Shown: positions 24,921-35,900, counted from the stretch's first letter. The stretch is 64,000 nt of DNA from Streptomyces cavernae (GCF_004023625.1 NZ_RPDJ01000017.1:62001-126000); one strand, 5' to 3'. Program-made: numbers and translations. Notes: generated from the letters alone by a model not told the origin.

Positions 24921-26510
24921 TCAGAATGCCCCTCCCGGCGCCGACTTCCCCGTCTCGCGGCCCCCGACGTATGTCGCCACCACCTCGATGTCTCCGATGC
25001 GGGACGCGCCGACACGGTGGGGGTCGTCGCCGAGCACGACCAGGTCGGCGCGCTTGCCGGGGGCGAGGCTTCCCAGGCTGTCCTCCCAGTGGCAGGCGAA
25101 CGCGCCGGCGACGGTGTAGGCGCGCAGGGCCTCGTCGACGCCGATGCCCTCGTCCGGACCGATCACCTGTCCGGATGCGGAGGCGCGCTCGACCATGAAC
25201 TGGATGGCCCGCAGCGGGGATCCGTCGGTGACGGGGCGGTCGGAGCTGCCGACGAGCGGGATGCCATGGTCCAGGAACGCCCTGCCGCGGTAGAGCCACG
25301 GGGCACGTTCCTCGCCCATGATCGCCGCGTAGTCGTCGCCGAAGCAGCGCAGGAAGTTCGGCTGGACGACCGCGCTGACGCCGAGCCGCGCCAAGCGCGG
25401 CAGCTGGTCGGGGCGGATCAGGCCGGCGTGCTCGATACGGTGCCGGACCCCGGGGCGCGGCCGGAGGCGCTGGGCCCGTTCCAGCGCCTCCAGGGCGATG
25501 TCGGCCGCGCGGTCGCCGATCGCGTGGACGGCGAGCTGCCACCCGGCGAGGTGGCCGTCCACGATCGTGTCCGCGAGCACCTCCGGGTCGTCCTGCAACT
25601 GGCCCGTGTGCTCCAGCCCCTCGTACGGACCGCTGAGCGCGGCGGTCCGGGCCATCATGCCGCCGTCCGTGTAGATCTTCAGCGCGCCAACGGAGAGCCG
25701 GTCGTCACCGAAACCGGTGCGCAGGCCGAGGTCGAGGGCGCGGGGAATGCCGTCGGCCTCGTGCGCGGCGACCGGGCGCAGCCGGTCGGCGGACACCATG
25801 AGCTGCACACGCAGCGGCAACAGCCCCTGCTCGCGGGCGAGTTGGTAGGCGCCCAGCTCGACGGGGCTGTGGCCGAAGAGGGTGCCACCGATGCCCGCCT
25901 CGGCGCAGGCGGTGACACCCTCGGCCAGGCAGGTGCGGGCAGCGCGACCGATGACCTCGGCCAACTCCTGCTGGGAGTGGGGAAGTCTGAGCGCGCGGGC
26001 GGCGCCCATGGCCCCCTCGGCGAGGAAGCCGCTGTCGTGCGGGATGCCGGCCGGAAGCAGGTCGAGGACGGCGGAGTTGACCACACAGCCGTGCCCGGAG
26101 TCATGCAGCACGTACAGCTTGTGCCCGTGGCTGACCCGGTCCAGTTCCGCGGCGGTCAGATGACGGCCCAGGGCCCGCTGGTCGTAGCCGGCGATGCTCA
26201 CCCAGGCGCCGGGCGAACCCTTCCGGATGACTGTTTCCTCCACGACCGCGAGCACGTCGTCGATCCTCGTGCGGCCCGCGATGCTCGGGGTGTTCTCCTT
26301 GAACCCGGTCCAGGCCAGGTGCACATGGGCGTCGATGAACCCGGGCAGCACGGTGGCGCCCTGCAGGTCGATCACCTCCCGTGCGGGCAGGGAGGTGACG
26401 GCCTCGTCCAGGCCGACGATCCGGCCCCGCCAGATGCCCAGGTCGTAGGCGACGGGGCGGTCCGGATCCATGGTGAGGAAGCGGGCGTTCGTCAGTCTGG
26501 TGCAGAGCAT
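24921..26510 (-). CDS. YtcJ-type metal-dependent amidohydrolase
   Basis: This 529-residue amidohydrolase_3-family enzyme has the metal motif FIDAHVHLAW near residue 60, HDSGHGCVVNS, YTDGGMMA, a metal His in AVHAIGDRA and RIEHAGLI, and the Asp in GSSDRPV. The family hydrolyses C-N bonds of amides or N-formyl compounds; substrates vary. It follows cchK by 96 bases on the same strand with no terminator between, so it may be co-transcribed from the cchK iron box. A deformylase or amidase role in siderophore turnover is possible but only inferred. Confidence 0.87.
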   Translation of the reverse strand: MLCTRLTNARFLTMDPDRPVAYDLGIWRGRIVGLDEAVTSLPAREVIDLQGATVLPGFIDAHVHLAWTGFKENTPSIAGRTRIDDVLAVVEETVIRKGSPGAWVSIAGYDQRALGRHLTAAELDRVSHGHKLYVLHDSGHGCVVNSAVLDLLPAGIPHDSGFLAEGAMGAARALRLPHSQQELAEVIGRAARTCLAEGVTACAEAGIGGTLFGHSPVELGAYQLAREQGLLPLRVQLMVSADRLRPVAAHEADGIPRALDLGLRTGFGDDRLSVGALKIYTDGGMMARTAALSGPYEGLEHTGQLQDDPEVLADTIVDGHLAGWQLAVHAIGDRAADIALEALERAQRLRPRPGVRHRIEHAGLIRPDQLPRLARLGVSAVVQPNFLRCFGDDYAAIMGEERAPWLYRGRAFLDHGIPLVGSSDRPVTDGSPLRAIQFMVERASASGQVIGPDEGIGVDEALRAYTVAGAFACHWEDSLGSLAPGKRADLVVLGDDPHRVGASRIGDIEVVATYVGGRETGKSAPGGAF

Positions 26511-26606
26511 CAGCGGTGTCTTTCCGGGGTGACCCGACGGCCGGCACGGTCGCGGGCGAATCGGGCGCGGCCTCACCGCACTTGACGGTCGGTCAGCCGG
26601 GCGGGG

Positions 26607-26822
26607 TCAGACGACGTCCATGGACGCGGCGAGGGACCGGGGACGCAGATCCGTCCAGTGGGTCTCGATGTAGTCCAGGCACGCCTCCCGGGTGTTCTCC
26701 TCGAAGACGATCGTCCACCCTCCGGGCACCTCGGCGAAAGACGGCCAGAGCGAGTGCTGGCCCTCATCGTTCACGAGGACCAGGAAACGGCCTTCGGTGT
26801 CGTCGAAGGGGTTGGTGCTCAT
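26607..26822 (-). CDS. cchK: MbtH-like protein (CchK)
   Basis: This 71-residue MbtH-domain protein assists folding and activity of NRPS adenylation domains. The family signature is visible: NPFDD at the start, QHSLWPSFAEVPGGW, and DYIETHWTDLRP with the conserved Trp residues. It is the expected helper of CchH. Transcribed from the strong iron box at 26864, divergently from cchJ, with GAGG upstream of the ATG. Confidence 0.95.
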   Translation of the reverse strand: MSTNPFDDTEGRFLVLVNDEGQHSLWPSFAEVPGGWTIVFEENTREACLDYIETHWTDLRPRSLAASMDVV

Positions 26823-26863
26823 GTCTCAGTGCCTCCGAGCGGGGATGGAAGGGAACGCCACTA

Positions 26864-26882
26864 TTAGGTTAGGCTCACCTAA
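26864..26882. promoter_or_regulatory. Iron box between cchK and cchJ
   Basis: TTAGGTTAGGCTCACCTAA is the consensus iron-box sequence. It lies 41 bases before cchK and 77 before cchJ, so a single site can repress both divergent genes. Confidence 0.93.
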
Positions 26883-26930
26883 TCAGAATTGAGCTTAGCT
26901 CCTCCCCTTCCCCCCATCAAGGAGACGTTC

Positions 26931-26963
26931 ATGCGCCTGGTGATCGAACGGGTCCGGCCTTGA
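26931..26963 (+). CDS. Possible ten-codon leader ORF before cchJ
   Basis: ATG at 26931 has a strong site (AAGGAG, 5 bases upstream) and encodes MRLVIERVRP before TGA. Its stop overlaps the TTG start of cchJ by four bases (TTGA). It may deliver ribosomes to cchJ by coupling. It could also be an artefact if cchJ starts elsewhere. Confidence 0.4.
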   Translation: MRLVIERVRP

Positions 26964-28078
26964 CCGATCACGCCACCGGCCTCGCGGCCGACCTGGAGAA
27001 CGCCTTCGTCGAGTTCGGACTGCCCGGCGAGGTGGGCACCGCCGAGTTCTGGGCGGCGGCGGGGGCACCCGCGTCGGTACCCGCCGACGACGGCGGTTGG
27101 ACGACCCTGTTCCTGTGGCGCGGCTCTCCGGCGAGCATCGCCTTCGAGAGTTGGTCGGAGCCGGTGCCACTGCGCCGGTGGGGCGACACGGACTGCTGGT
27201 ACGCCAAGGTGAGCATGCCCGCGCGGCTGCGGGTGACCTACCAGTTCCTCGCGGGCGGCGAAGCGTACGCCGACCCGTTCAACCCGGTCGGCGCGGGCGG
27301 TGAGCGGTCCATCGCCGCGACCCCGGACGCCCCGGTCCAGCCGCACTGGCCCGTCGTCGGCGCCGGCACCGACGTCGTACTGCCCCTCCCCCGCACCCGG
27401 ATCCGCTGGGCCGGCGCACGGCTCGGCGGGCGCCGCACCGTGCGGGTCCACCCCGCGGGCGGCGGCGGACCGGTGGTCCTGCTGCTCGACGGGGACGACT
27501 GGCTGTATCTGCACCCGGCCATGACCGCGTTCGACTCGGCCGTCTCCGGCGGCGAGATGCCTCCCGTCACACTCGTCTTCCTCCCGGCCAAGGACAGGGG
27601 GGCGGAGTTCGCGTGCAGGCCCGAGCTGTGGGAGTCGGTCCGGGACGAACTGCTGCCGCTGGTGGCGGAATCCGGCGTGCCCGCCGATCCGGACCGGCTG
27701 GTGGTCGCCGGGCAGAGCCTCGGCGGGCTGAGCGCGATGTACGCGGCGCTTCAGTTCCCGGACCTGGTGTCCCGCGTCGCCTGCCAGTCCGGGTCGTTCT
27801 GGTGGACACCCGACGCCATGGAACGCCCCGACCCCTTGGGCGGCCCGGTCGGCGGCACGATCGCCGCGCGCCTGCGGGAGCGCCCCGACCTCTCGGGTCT
27901 GCGTATCGCGTTCGACGTGGGGGAACACGAGACGCGGATGCTCCCCCACTGCCAACTCACCGAGACCCTGGCCGAACAGGCCGGCGCGACCGTACGGGTC
28001 TCGCGGTCGGCGTCGGACCACGACCGGGCGGGCTGGCGGCACGCCCTGCTCAGGGATGTCGCCTGGGCCCTCGCCTGA
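26960..28078 (+). CDS. cchJ: Siderophore esterase/hydrolase (CchJ, enterochelin-esterase-like)
   Basis: This 372-residue protein of the Fes/IroD-like alpha/beta-hydrolase family has an N-terminal immunoglobulin-like domain (to about residue 150) and the nucleophile elbow GQSLGG with Ser253. Catalytic His is probably that in SASDHDRAGWRHAL. In coelichelin clusters this enzyme is thought to hydrolyse the ferric complex inside the cell to release iron. No signal peptide is seen, fitting a cytoplasmic role. The only in-frame early start is a TTG with no good ribosome-binding site of its own; a leader ORF overlaps it. Controlled by the iron box at 26864. Confidence 0.9.
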   Translation: MTDHATGLAADLENAFVEFGLPGEVGTAEFWAAAGAPASVPADDGGWTTLFLWRGSPASIAFESWSEPVPLRRWGDTDCWYAKVSMPARLRVTYQFLAGGEAYADPFNPVGAGGERSIAATPDAPVQPHWPVVGAGTDVVLPLPRTRIRWAGARLGGRRTVRVHPAGGGGPVVLLLDGDDWLYLHPAMTAFDSAVSGGEMPPVTLVFLPAKDRGAEFACRPELWESVRDELLPLVAESGVPADPDRLVVAGQSLGGLSAMYAALQFPDLVSRVACQSGSFWWTPDAMERPDPLGGPVGGTIAARLRERPDLSGLRIAFDVGEHETRMLPHCQLTETLAEQAGATVRVSRSASDHDRAGWRHALLRDVAWALA

Positions 28079-28168
28079 GAACTCGGTCGGAGGACTCCGC
28101 ATGAGGACTCCACCAGAGGACTCCGCCTGAGAACTCCGCCAGAGCACTTCGACAGAGCACTTCGACAG
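28079..28168. repeat. Short degenerate tandem repeats after cchJ
   Basis: Words of 14 to 18 bases such as GAGGACTCCGC, GAGAACTCCGC and AGAGCACTTCGAC recur several times in tandem, followed by the terminator. Confidence 0.6.
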
Positions 28169-28193
28169 GGGGGAGCCCGGATCGGGCTCCCCC
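28169..28193. terminator. Bidirectional terminator between cchJ and cchI
   Basis: GGGGGAGCCCG pairs perfectly with CGGGCTCCCCC across a 3-base loop, between two converging stop codons. Confidence 0.85.
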
Positions 28194-28215
28194 TTCGTTC
28201 GAGCCGCTCAGCGGG

Positions 28216-29916
28216 TCACCGGGCCACCGCCAGGCAGTAGTCCTCGTCCGTGGCGAGCAGGTTCCGGTGGGTGTCCTCGGCGGTGATGACGCCGTCGTCC
28301 AGGACGAGAACACGGTCGGCGGCGTCCAGGAGGGCCGGGCTGCTGGTGATCACGAGGGTCGTACGGCCCCGGCGCAGCTTCGCGACGTTGCGTGCGATGA
28401 GCTGTTCCGTGACGGCGTCGACGGCCGTCGTCGGGTCGTGCAGGACGAGGACGTCGGTGTCGGCGGCCAGGGCGCGGGCCAGGGACAGCCGTTGACGCTG
28501 CCCGCCGGAGAGATTCGCGCCGCGGTCGCGGACGCCGTAGTCGAGGCCCTCGCGGTGGAGGGCGACGACGTCGGTCAGCATGGACGCCTCGACGGCCTCG
28601 GCGACCGTCCGGCTGGTGCCCGAGGGGTCGATGTTGGTGCGGAGGGTGCCCGCGAAGATCTCCCCGTCGTTCGGGTTCACCAGCATGTGCTCACGGACCG
28701 CCTCGATCGACAGGTCCGCGAGGTCCTGTCCGCCGACCCGCACCACTCCCTCGTACGCGTCGGGCGGGACGTTCACGGCCAGGACCGCCGCGAGGTCGGC
28801 CGCCGCGCGCGGCTGGTAGGCGGCGATCGCCACGAACCCTCCGGCGGCAACCTGGAACTTCACCTTGCGCAGGGTCCCGTATCGGACGCCGTCGATCTCC
28901 AGGTCCCCGCCCGGCGCCGGGCTTCGGAGCCCCGGGGTCGTCACCGGCGGCGCGGACAGCACCAGCGCCATCCGCTCGGCCGAGGCGCGCGCGATCATCA
29001 CGTACTTCGGCATCTCCGAGAACAGTCTGAGCGGTTCCATGATGAACTGCGCGAGGCCCACGGCCATGACGAGTTCCCCGATGTTGATCCGTCCGTGGAA
29101 CGCCAGCCAGCCCGCCGTCAGGGTCACGGCGGCGGCGAGGACGCCGTTGAGGGCCAGCGCGACGCCCGCGTACGCGCCGTTCACCTTGGCGACGGTGATG
29201 GCCTGGTGCTTCGCCTCCGTGCTGACCTTCCGGTAGGACCGGAACGCCGCGTGGTTGCCGCCGAAGCCGTGCAGCGGACGCAGGCCGGTGATCAGGTCGG
29301 CGACCTTCGCGCCGGCCCGCGCCACCCGGGCCTGCTGTTCCTGGGTGCTGGAGCCGATCCGCTTGGACATCACGCTCAGGATCGACAGGATCGCGACGGT
29401 TCCCACGATCACCAGCAGGCCGAGCCGGACGTCGGCCAGGCCCAGCGCGACCGCCGCGACGAGCACCGCGACCAGCGAGCTGATCAACAGGGGCACCACC
29501 TCGATGATGTCGGCGGTCTGGTCGGCGTCCTCGGTGGCGATGGTCAGCACCTCGCCGGACTTGAGGTCGGCCTCCCTGGCGACCGGCTGGAGACCGCAGG
29601 CCGCGACCTTCACCCTCCAGCGGTGTGCCTCGGTCGTGTTGGCCTTCTGCAGGATGCGCATCCCGAACCGCCACGACAGCGACACGGTCGTGATGATCAC
29701 GGCCAGCGCCGCGATCGACAGGCCGAGCGAGCCGAGGCTCCTCTCCCGCATGGTGTGCTCGACGATCAGGCCGAGCGCGATGGGGAAGGCGGTCTCGCCC
29801 GCCTGGTACAGGCCCATGAGGACGGTGCCCCAGGCCATGGCGCCGATGTTGCGGCGCAATGCGGTCCGCAGGATGTCGGACCCCGGGCGGGGCCGCTGCT
29901 TGTCAGGAGTTGTCAT
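28216..29916 (-). CDS. cchI: ABC half-transporter CchI with degenerate ATP site
   Basis: This 566-residue protein has a six-helix exporter domain and a C-terminal NBD. The NBD has lost Walker A: the aligned segment near residue 363 reads AIAAYQPRAAADL, without GxxGxGK. The catalytic Glu after Walker B is Pro (VLVLHDPTTAVD, near 493), and the H-loop His is missing (VITSSPALL, near 526). The signature NLSGGQRQR near 469 is intact. It should therefore work only with a partner; CchG has the complementary set. Together they probably export coelichelin. The ATG lies 7 bases after the cchH stop, has no clear ribosome-binding site, and is inside a 20-base tandem duplication. Confidence 0.93.
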   Translation of the reverse strand: MTTPDKQRPRPGSDILRTALRRNIGAMAWGTVLMGLYQAGETAFPIALGLIVEHTMRERSLGSLGLSIAALAVIITTVSLSWRFGMRILQKANTTEAHRWRVKVAACGLQPVAREADLKSGEVLTIATEDADQTADIIEVVPLLISSLVAVLVAAVALGLADVRLGLLVIVGTVAILSILSVMSKRIGSSTQEQQARVARAGAKVADLITGLRPLHGFGGNHAAFRSYRKVSTEAKHQAITVAKVNGAYAGVALALNGVLAAAVTLTAGWLAFHGRINIGELVMAVGLAQFIMEPLRLFSEMPKYVMIARASAERMALVLSAPPVTTPGLRSPAPGGDLEIDGVRYGTLRKVKFQVAAGGFVAIAAYQPRAAADLAAVLAVNVPPDAYEGVVRVGGQDLADLSIEAVREHMLVNPNDGEIFAGTLRTNIDPSGTSRTVAEAVEASMLTDVVALHREGLDYGVRDRGANLSGGQRQRLSLARALAADTDVLVLHDPTTAVDAVTEQLIARNVAKLRRGRTTLVITSSPALLDAADRVLVLDDGVITAEDTHRNLLATDEDYCLAVAR

Positions 29917-29938
29917 CGCCTGTCAGGAGTTGTCATCG
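29901..29938. repeat. 20-base tandem duplication across the cchH-cchI junction
   Basis: TGTCAGGAGTTGTCATCG occurs at 29901-29918 and 29921-29938. One copy encodes the end of CchH (DDNS-stop), the other the start of CchI (MTTPDK) in a different frame. Confidence 0.95.
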
Positions 29939-32900
29939 AGGTGGCGGGCAATCGCTTCCGGGGTTCGCAGGGTGAACAGATCTCGGATCGTGATCACGGG
30001 ACCGTACTCCCGGCGGAGCAGCCCGATCAGCCGCACCGCCAGCATGGAGTGCCCCCCGAGGGACACGAAGTCGCTCACCGCGCTCACCTCGTCGTCGTCC
30101 AGGTCCAGTGCCTCGGCGAAGAACTCGCACACCACCGTCTCGGTCTCGGTCTCGGGTCCCCGCTCCGCCGCCGTGGTCAGCGCGCCCAGCGGCTTGGCCT
30201 CCGGCAGCGCCTTCGTGTCAGCCTTCCCGTTCACCGTCAGCGGGATGCTGTCGACCTGGGCGTAGTGCGTCGGGCGCAGGAAGTCCGGCAGTCCGGCGCC
30301 CACTTCGGCGGCCACCGTCGCCAACTCCGCCCCGTCCAGCACCAGATAGGCGGCCAGCCGGTAGGCGCCGTCGACCTGAGGGTCGGGCTGGGCGACCGCG
30401 GCCACGAACCGCACCGCCGGGTGCGCCGCGAACACCGCCTCGACCTCGCCGAGTTCTACCCGGTGGCCCCGGATCTTGACCTGCTGGTCGGTGCGGCCCA
30501 GGTACATCAGGTTGCCGTCGGGCCGCCGGACCACCAGGTCCCCGGTGCGGTACATGCGCTCGCCGGGTGCGCCGAACGGGCACGCGACGAAGCGGTGCGC
30601 GGTCTGGGCGGGCTGTCCGAGATAGCCGCGCGCGATGCCGATGCCCGACACGTACAGCTCACCGGGAACGCCGTCCGGCAGCGGCCGCAGCCACGGGTCC
30701 AGCACATACACGTCGGTGTTGTCGATCGCCACGCCCACCACCGGGTCCTCGCACTCGAAGGTGCCGACGCCGAGGGTGTTGATGGTGTACTCGGTGGGTC
30801 CGTACAGGTTGTAGCCGACCGTCCCGTCGGTCTCGGCGAGCCGCTGCCACAGTGTCGGGGTGACGGCCTCGCCGCCCAGCAGCACCAGCGCCGGCCGCCG
30901 TTCCGGGTTGTCGAGCAGTCCCTCGGCCACCAGCTGCTGTGCATAGGTCGGGGTCACGTTGATGACGTCGATCCCGTGCTCGAGGCAGTACTCGACCAGA
31001 CGGGGCGCGTCACGCCGCAACTCCTCGTCGCAGATGTGCACTTCATGCCCGTCGGCGAGCCACAGCAGCTCCTCCCACGACATGTCGAACGCGAACGACA
31101 CGGTGTGCGCGATGCGGAAGACCCGGTGGCCGTGCTCCGCCAGGACCGGCTCGAAGATCCGGCGCTGATGGTTGATCAGCATGTTGGTGAGCCCGGCGTA
31201 CTCGGTCACCACACCCTTGGGCTTCCCGGTCGATCCGGAGGTGTAGATGGTGTACGCGGGGTGCCGCAGACGGTCCGGGTCGTCCGGCGCGAACGTCGTG
31301 TACGGCTCGGCCCCGGGCAGCGGGCGGTCCAGCTCGATCAGGTCGATCGGGTCGTACAGGTCGCCGGTCAGCCGGGGCGACACGGCGCTCACGGTGAGGA
31401 TCACCTGCGGGCGGGCGTCCTCGACGATCGCGGCGATCCGTTCGTCCGGGTGGTCCAGCTCCAGCGGCACATACGCGGCGCCGACGCGCAGCACGGCGAA
31501 CAGCGCCACGATCGAGTCGAGGGAGCGCGGGATCGCGAGGCCCACGTTCGTCTCGGGGCCGATGCCGCGCCCGGCGAGCACACCCGCCACCGCGCGGCTG
31601 CGGTCCCGGAGCTCCGCGAAGGTCATGGTCGCGCCGTGGGCGACGAGCGCCACCCCCTGCGGGTCGCGGTCCGCCGCCCGGTCGAACCGGTCGACGACGG
31701 TGTCCGTGCCGACGTGCGTGCGTTCGGCGGGCTCGGGCTCCGGCCCCAGACCGCGCAGCGCGCCCACCGGGCCGGTCGACCGGGCGAGGTCCTCGAGCAC
31801 GCGCAGGTAGTCGTCGAGGAGACGACGGGCGCCCGCGGTGTCGCCGTCGCGGTGCTCCAGCTTGATCGTGAGCCGGTCACCGGGCGTGACGACCCACGTG
31901 AACGGATAGTGGGTGGAGTCGTCGGCCTGCACCGAGGTGATGCCGTGCCGGGTGTTCATCTCGGCGAAGGCGTCCATGTCCAGGAAGTTCTGCAGCACGA
32001 ACAGGTTGTCGAACAGAGTGTCGTGTCCACTGGCCCGCTGGATCTCGCCGAGGCCGAGGTGCTCGTGCTCCATCGCCTCGACCCTGGCCGTCTGCACGGC
32101 CGACAGGTAGTCACGAACCGTGTCGTCCGGCCGTGCCCGCGTCCACATGGGCACCGTGTTGAGCAGCACGCCGACGATGTCGGACAGCCCCTCGCCCTCA
32201 CGGCCGGAGACCGTCACGCCGAACACCGCGTCACTGCGACCCGTGCGGGCGCCGAGGAGGAGGCCGAACGCGCCCGTCAGCACCGAGTTGAGCGTGACGC
32301 CGTGCGCCCTGGCCGCGTCCCGCAGCAGGTCGGACTGCTCGGCGGACAGCGTGTGCACGAGCGCGCGTGGCAGGTCGTCCGAGAAGGACGGTGCCGGTCC
32401 GGCGAGCAGCGTCGGGCCGGGGAGACCGGCCAGGTGCTCCGCCCAGAAACGTTCCGACACGGCGGGGTCCCTGGCGTCGAGCGCCCGGGCGTAGTCCTCG
32501 AAGCTCGGTGTCGCCGGGACCGCGTCGAGCGGCTCGCCCGCGACGGCGGCCCGGTAGGCGTCGAACAGGTCCCGCAGCATGATCTCGCGGGACCAGCCGT
32601 CCCACAGCAGCAGGTGGTAGCTGAGCAGCAGGCCGTCGCGGTCACCGGGCAGACGCACCACGGTCATCCGGATCAGCGGCGGCTCGCCGGGGTCGAATCC
32701 GGTGTCGCGGTCCCGGGCGCGCAGGGCGTCGACCTCCACGTCCGTCGACAGGCGGACCGTGTGGACGTCGACCCGCCGGCCCGCCTTGAGGACCTGGACC
32801 GGGTTTCCGTCGTCGTCGGTGGTGAAGCCGGCCCCGACGACAGGGTGCCGTGCGATGACGTACGCCATCGCCTCGGCGAGCGCGTCGGTGTCCAGGCGCC

Positions 32901-35900
32901 GGTCGAAGGTGAACCAGTTCTGGGCGACGTAGTGTCCGGCCGAATCCGCCATCTGGGCCTGGAAGAACAGTCCCCGCTGGAGCGGGGTGACGGGTGCCGT
33001 GCGCTCGGCGGTCGCGGAGGCGTCCGCGATCCGTTCCAGTGCGCTGTGCCAGTACTCGGTGATCTCGTCGGGTATGCCCTCGGCGAGGATGAAGGCCGTG
33101 TGCAGGCTTCCGGTGGCCTCGTCGAGCCACGCGTTGACCTCGACGGCGTACGGGCTGCCCTGGTCGCCGCCGCTGATGTGCACCGCCTGGGCCTCGCTGC
33201 CCCGGCCGAGGTAGTTGAACAGCACCTGCGGTCGGGCGTGCAGCAGCGGTGCCGTCTGCGGGTTGAGGTACCGGAGTTGGCCGTAGGCGACGTGTGCGCG
33301 TTCGTCCGGCTGGCGCTCGGCGATCTCGCGCGCCGCGGCCACCGGGTCGGTGTGCGCCGTGAGCCGTACGGGCGCGATGGAGGTGAACCAGCCGACCGTA
33401 CGGGTGTAGTCGTGGTGTTCGAGGACCGGTACCCGGCCGTGCCGCTCCAGTTCGATCGCCAGATCGGTGGGCGACGGCTGGATGCGGGTCAGCGCGGCGC
33501 GCAGCGCGCCGCACAGCAACTCGGTGAGACCGACACCGAGTGCGGCGGGCGCGGTACGCGTCACGCGGTCGCTCACCTCGGGCGCGAGCACGACCGTCGT
33601 CTCGCGCAGCCCCTGGGCCGAAGGCAGCCCCGCGGCCGCGGGCAGCAGCGCGGGTGCCTGGAGCGTGGTGACCCAGTGCCCGAGGTCGTCGATCGCCTCG
33701 CCGGACTGGAGCGTCAGTGCTTCGGCGTAATCGGCGTAGGAGGTGGTCGGCGCCGGCAGGGTCTCCCCGCGCAGGGCAGTGGCGAGGTCGTCCAGCAGGA
33801 CGAGCCAGGACACCGAGTCGACGGCGAGGTGGTGCACGGTGACCACCAGGGTCCGGCTCACCTCCAGCCACGAGAACGCGATGACGTCCCCGGACTCGGG
33901 GTCGAGCCGTCCGGCGGCCTCGTTCGCCGCGGTCGTCGCGTCGGTCGTGTCCGCCCGTACGACAGTGATCGGGCGGGCGGGTTCGGTGCGCAGCGCCCAC
34001 ACGCCGTGCTCGACGCGCAGCCGCAGCCGGAGGGCCGGGTGTGCGGCCACGACGGCGTTCGCGGCGCGCTCGACGTCCGCGAACCCGGTGCCCTCGGGTG
34101 CCGTCAGCGTCCTCGCCTGGGCGAACCGGGCGAGCGATCCGCCCAGTTCGCGTTGGCGCAGGATGATCGGCGTCGGTGTCAGCGGGCCGTCCTCGCGGCG
34201 GGCGGGCGCGGACGCCGCCGCGGCGCGCGGTGTACGGGTCCCCAGGTGCTCGGCGAGCGCGCGGGGGGTCCGGAACAGGAACACGTCGCGTGGTGCGATC
34301 GGCAGGCCGAGCGCCCTGGCGCGGTTGATGACGGTGATGGCGACGATGCTGTCGCCGCCGGCCCGGAAGAAGTCCGTGTCGGCATCAACGGCCGAGCCGG
34401 GCAGCGTCTCGGCGAAGATGCCGACCAACGCGGCGAGCGCGGAGTCACTCACCGATTCACTCGTGCCTACCGGGGTGTCGTCCTGTGCGGCGCGCTCGAT
34501 CAGGGCCTTGCGGTCCAGCTTGCCGTTGACCGTCAACGGCAGCGCGTGGACCGGCAGCACCCGGCCCGGCACCATGTGCACGGGCAGCTTCGTGGACAGC
34601 AGGGCGGCGAAGTCGCCGGGCACCCGGCCCACGACGTGCGCGACGAGGTGGTCGCCGCTGTCCGCCACGGTGACGGCCACGTCGACCACGCCGTCGAGTT
34701 CCCTGACCGCGGACTCCACCTCCCCCAACTCGATCCGGAACCCCCTGAGTTGGATTTGGCCGTCGGCGCGGCCGGTGAACTCCAGCTCGCCGTCGAGGGT
34801 GCGGCGGGCGAGGTCGCCCGTGTGGTACATGCGGGAGCCGTCGCCCGCGAACGGGTTCGCCACGAACCGGCCCGCGGTGAGCCCCGGCCTGCCCAGGTAG
34901 CCGAGCGACACCTGGTCGCCGGCGACGTAGATGGCGCCCACCCGGCCCGGCGGCACCGGCCGGAGCCGGTCGTCGAGCAGATAGGTGACCAGGCCGGGGA
35001 TCGGACCGCCGATGGGGCTGACGTCGTCGCCGAGCCGGAAGTCCTCGTCGGTCAGCACGCGGTGGGTGACGTGCACGGTGGTCTCGGTGATGCCGTACAT
35101 GTTGACCAGCTGTGGCGAACCGGTGCCGTGCCGCTCGACCCAGCCGCGCAGCCGACCGAGATCCAGCGCCTCACCCCCGAAGATGATCCGGCGCAGTGCG
35201 GGCAGCGGCTCGCCGGCATGCCGGTCGGCCTCGATGAACTGGTAGAACGCCGACGGGGTCTGGTTGAGCACGGTCACTCCGCGCTCGCGGACCAGCCGGT
35301 GGAAGTCGACCGGGGAGCGGGTCAGCGCGTACTCCGGCACCAGCAGCTCACCGCCGTACGCCAGCGCTCCCCACAGCTCCCACACCGCGAAGTCGAAGGA
35401 GAAGGAGTGGAACTGGACCCATACGTCGCGCGGGCCGAAGTCCATGTCGGGCTGAGTGTTGGCGAGCAGCGTCACCACGCTGGAGTGCGGGACGACTACG
35501 CCCTTGGGCCGGCCGGTCGATCCGGATGTGTAGATGACGTACGCGGGGTTGTGCCAGTCGGCCTCGGGCTCCGGGGCGGCAACAGCCGGCGTGGGCTCGT
35601 CTCCCTGGACGAGCACGCGGGCCGACACGCCCGCCCTGGCGAGCAGTCGCGTGAAGCGGTCCCGCTGTTCACGCTCGACGAGGACGACCTGGGGAGCGGC
35701 GTCGGCGAGGATGTACTCCAGTCGTTCGTCCGGGTACGCCAGGTCCAGCGGTACGTACGCGCCGCCCGCGCTGACGATCGCCACCAGGGCGACGACCTGC
35801 TCCAGGGAGCGCGGGACGGCGACGGCGACCCGCCGGCCCGGCCCGACACCGGCAGCGCGCAGAGCAGAGGCCAACTGGTTCTTGGCATCCGCCAGTTCGC

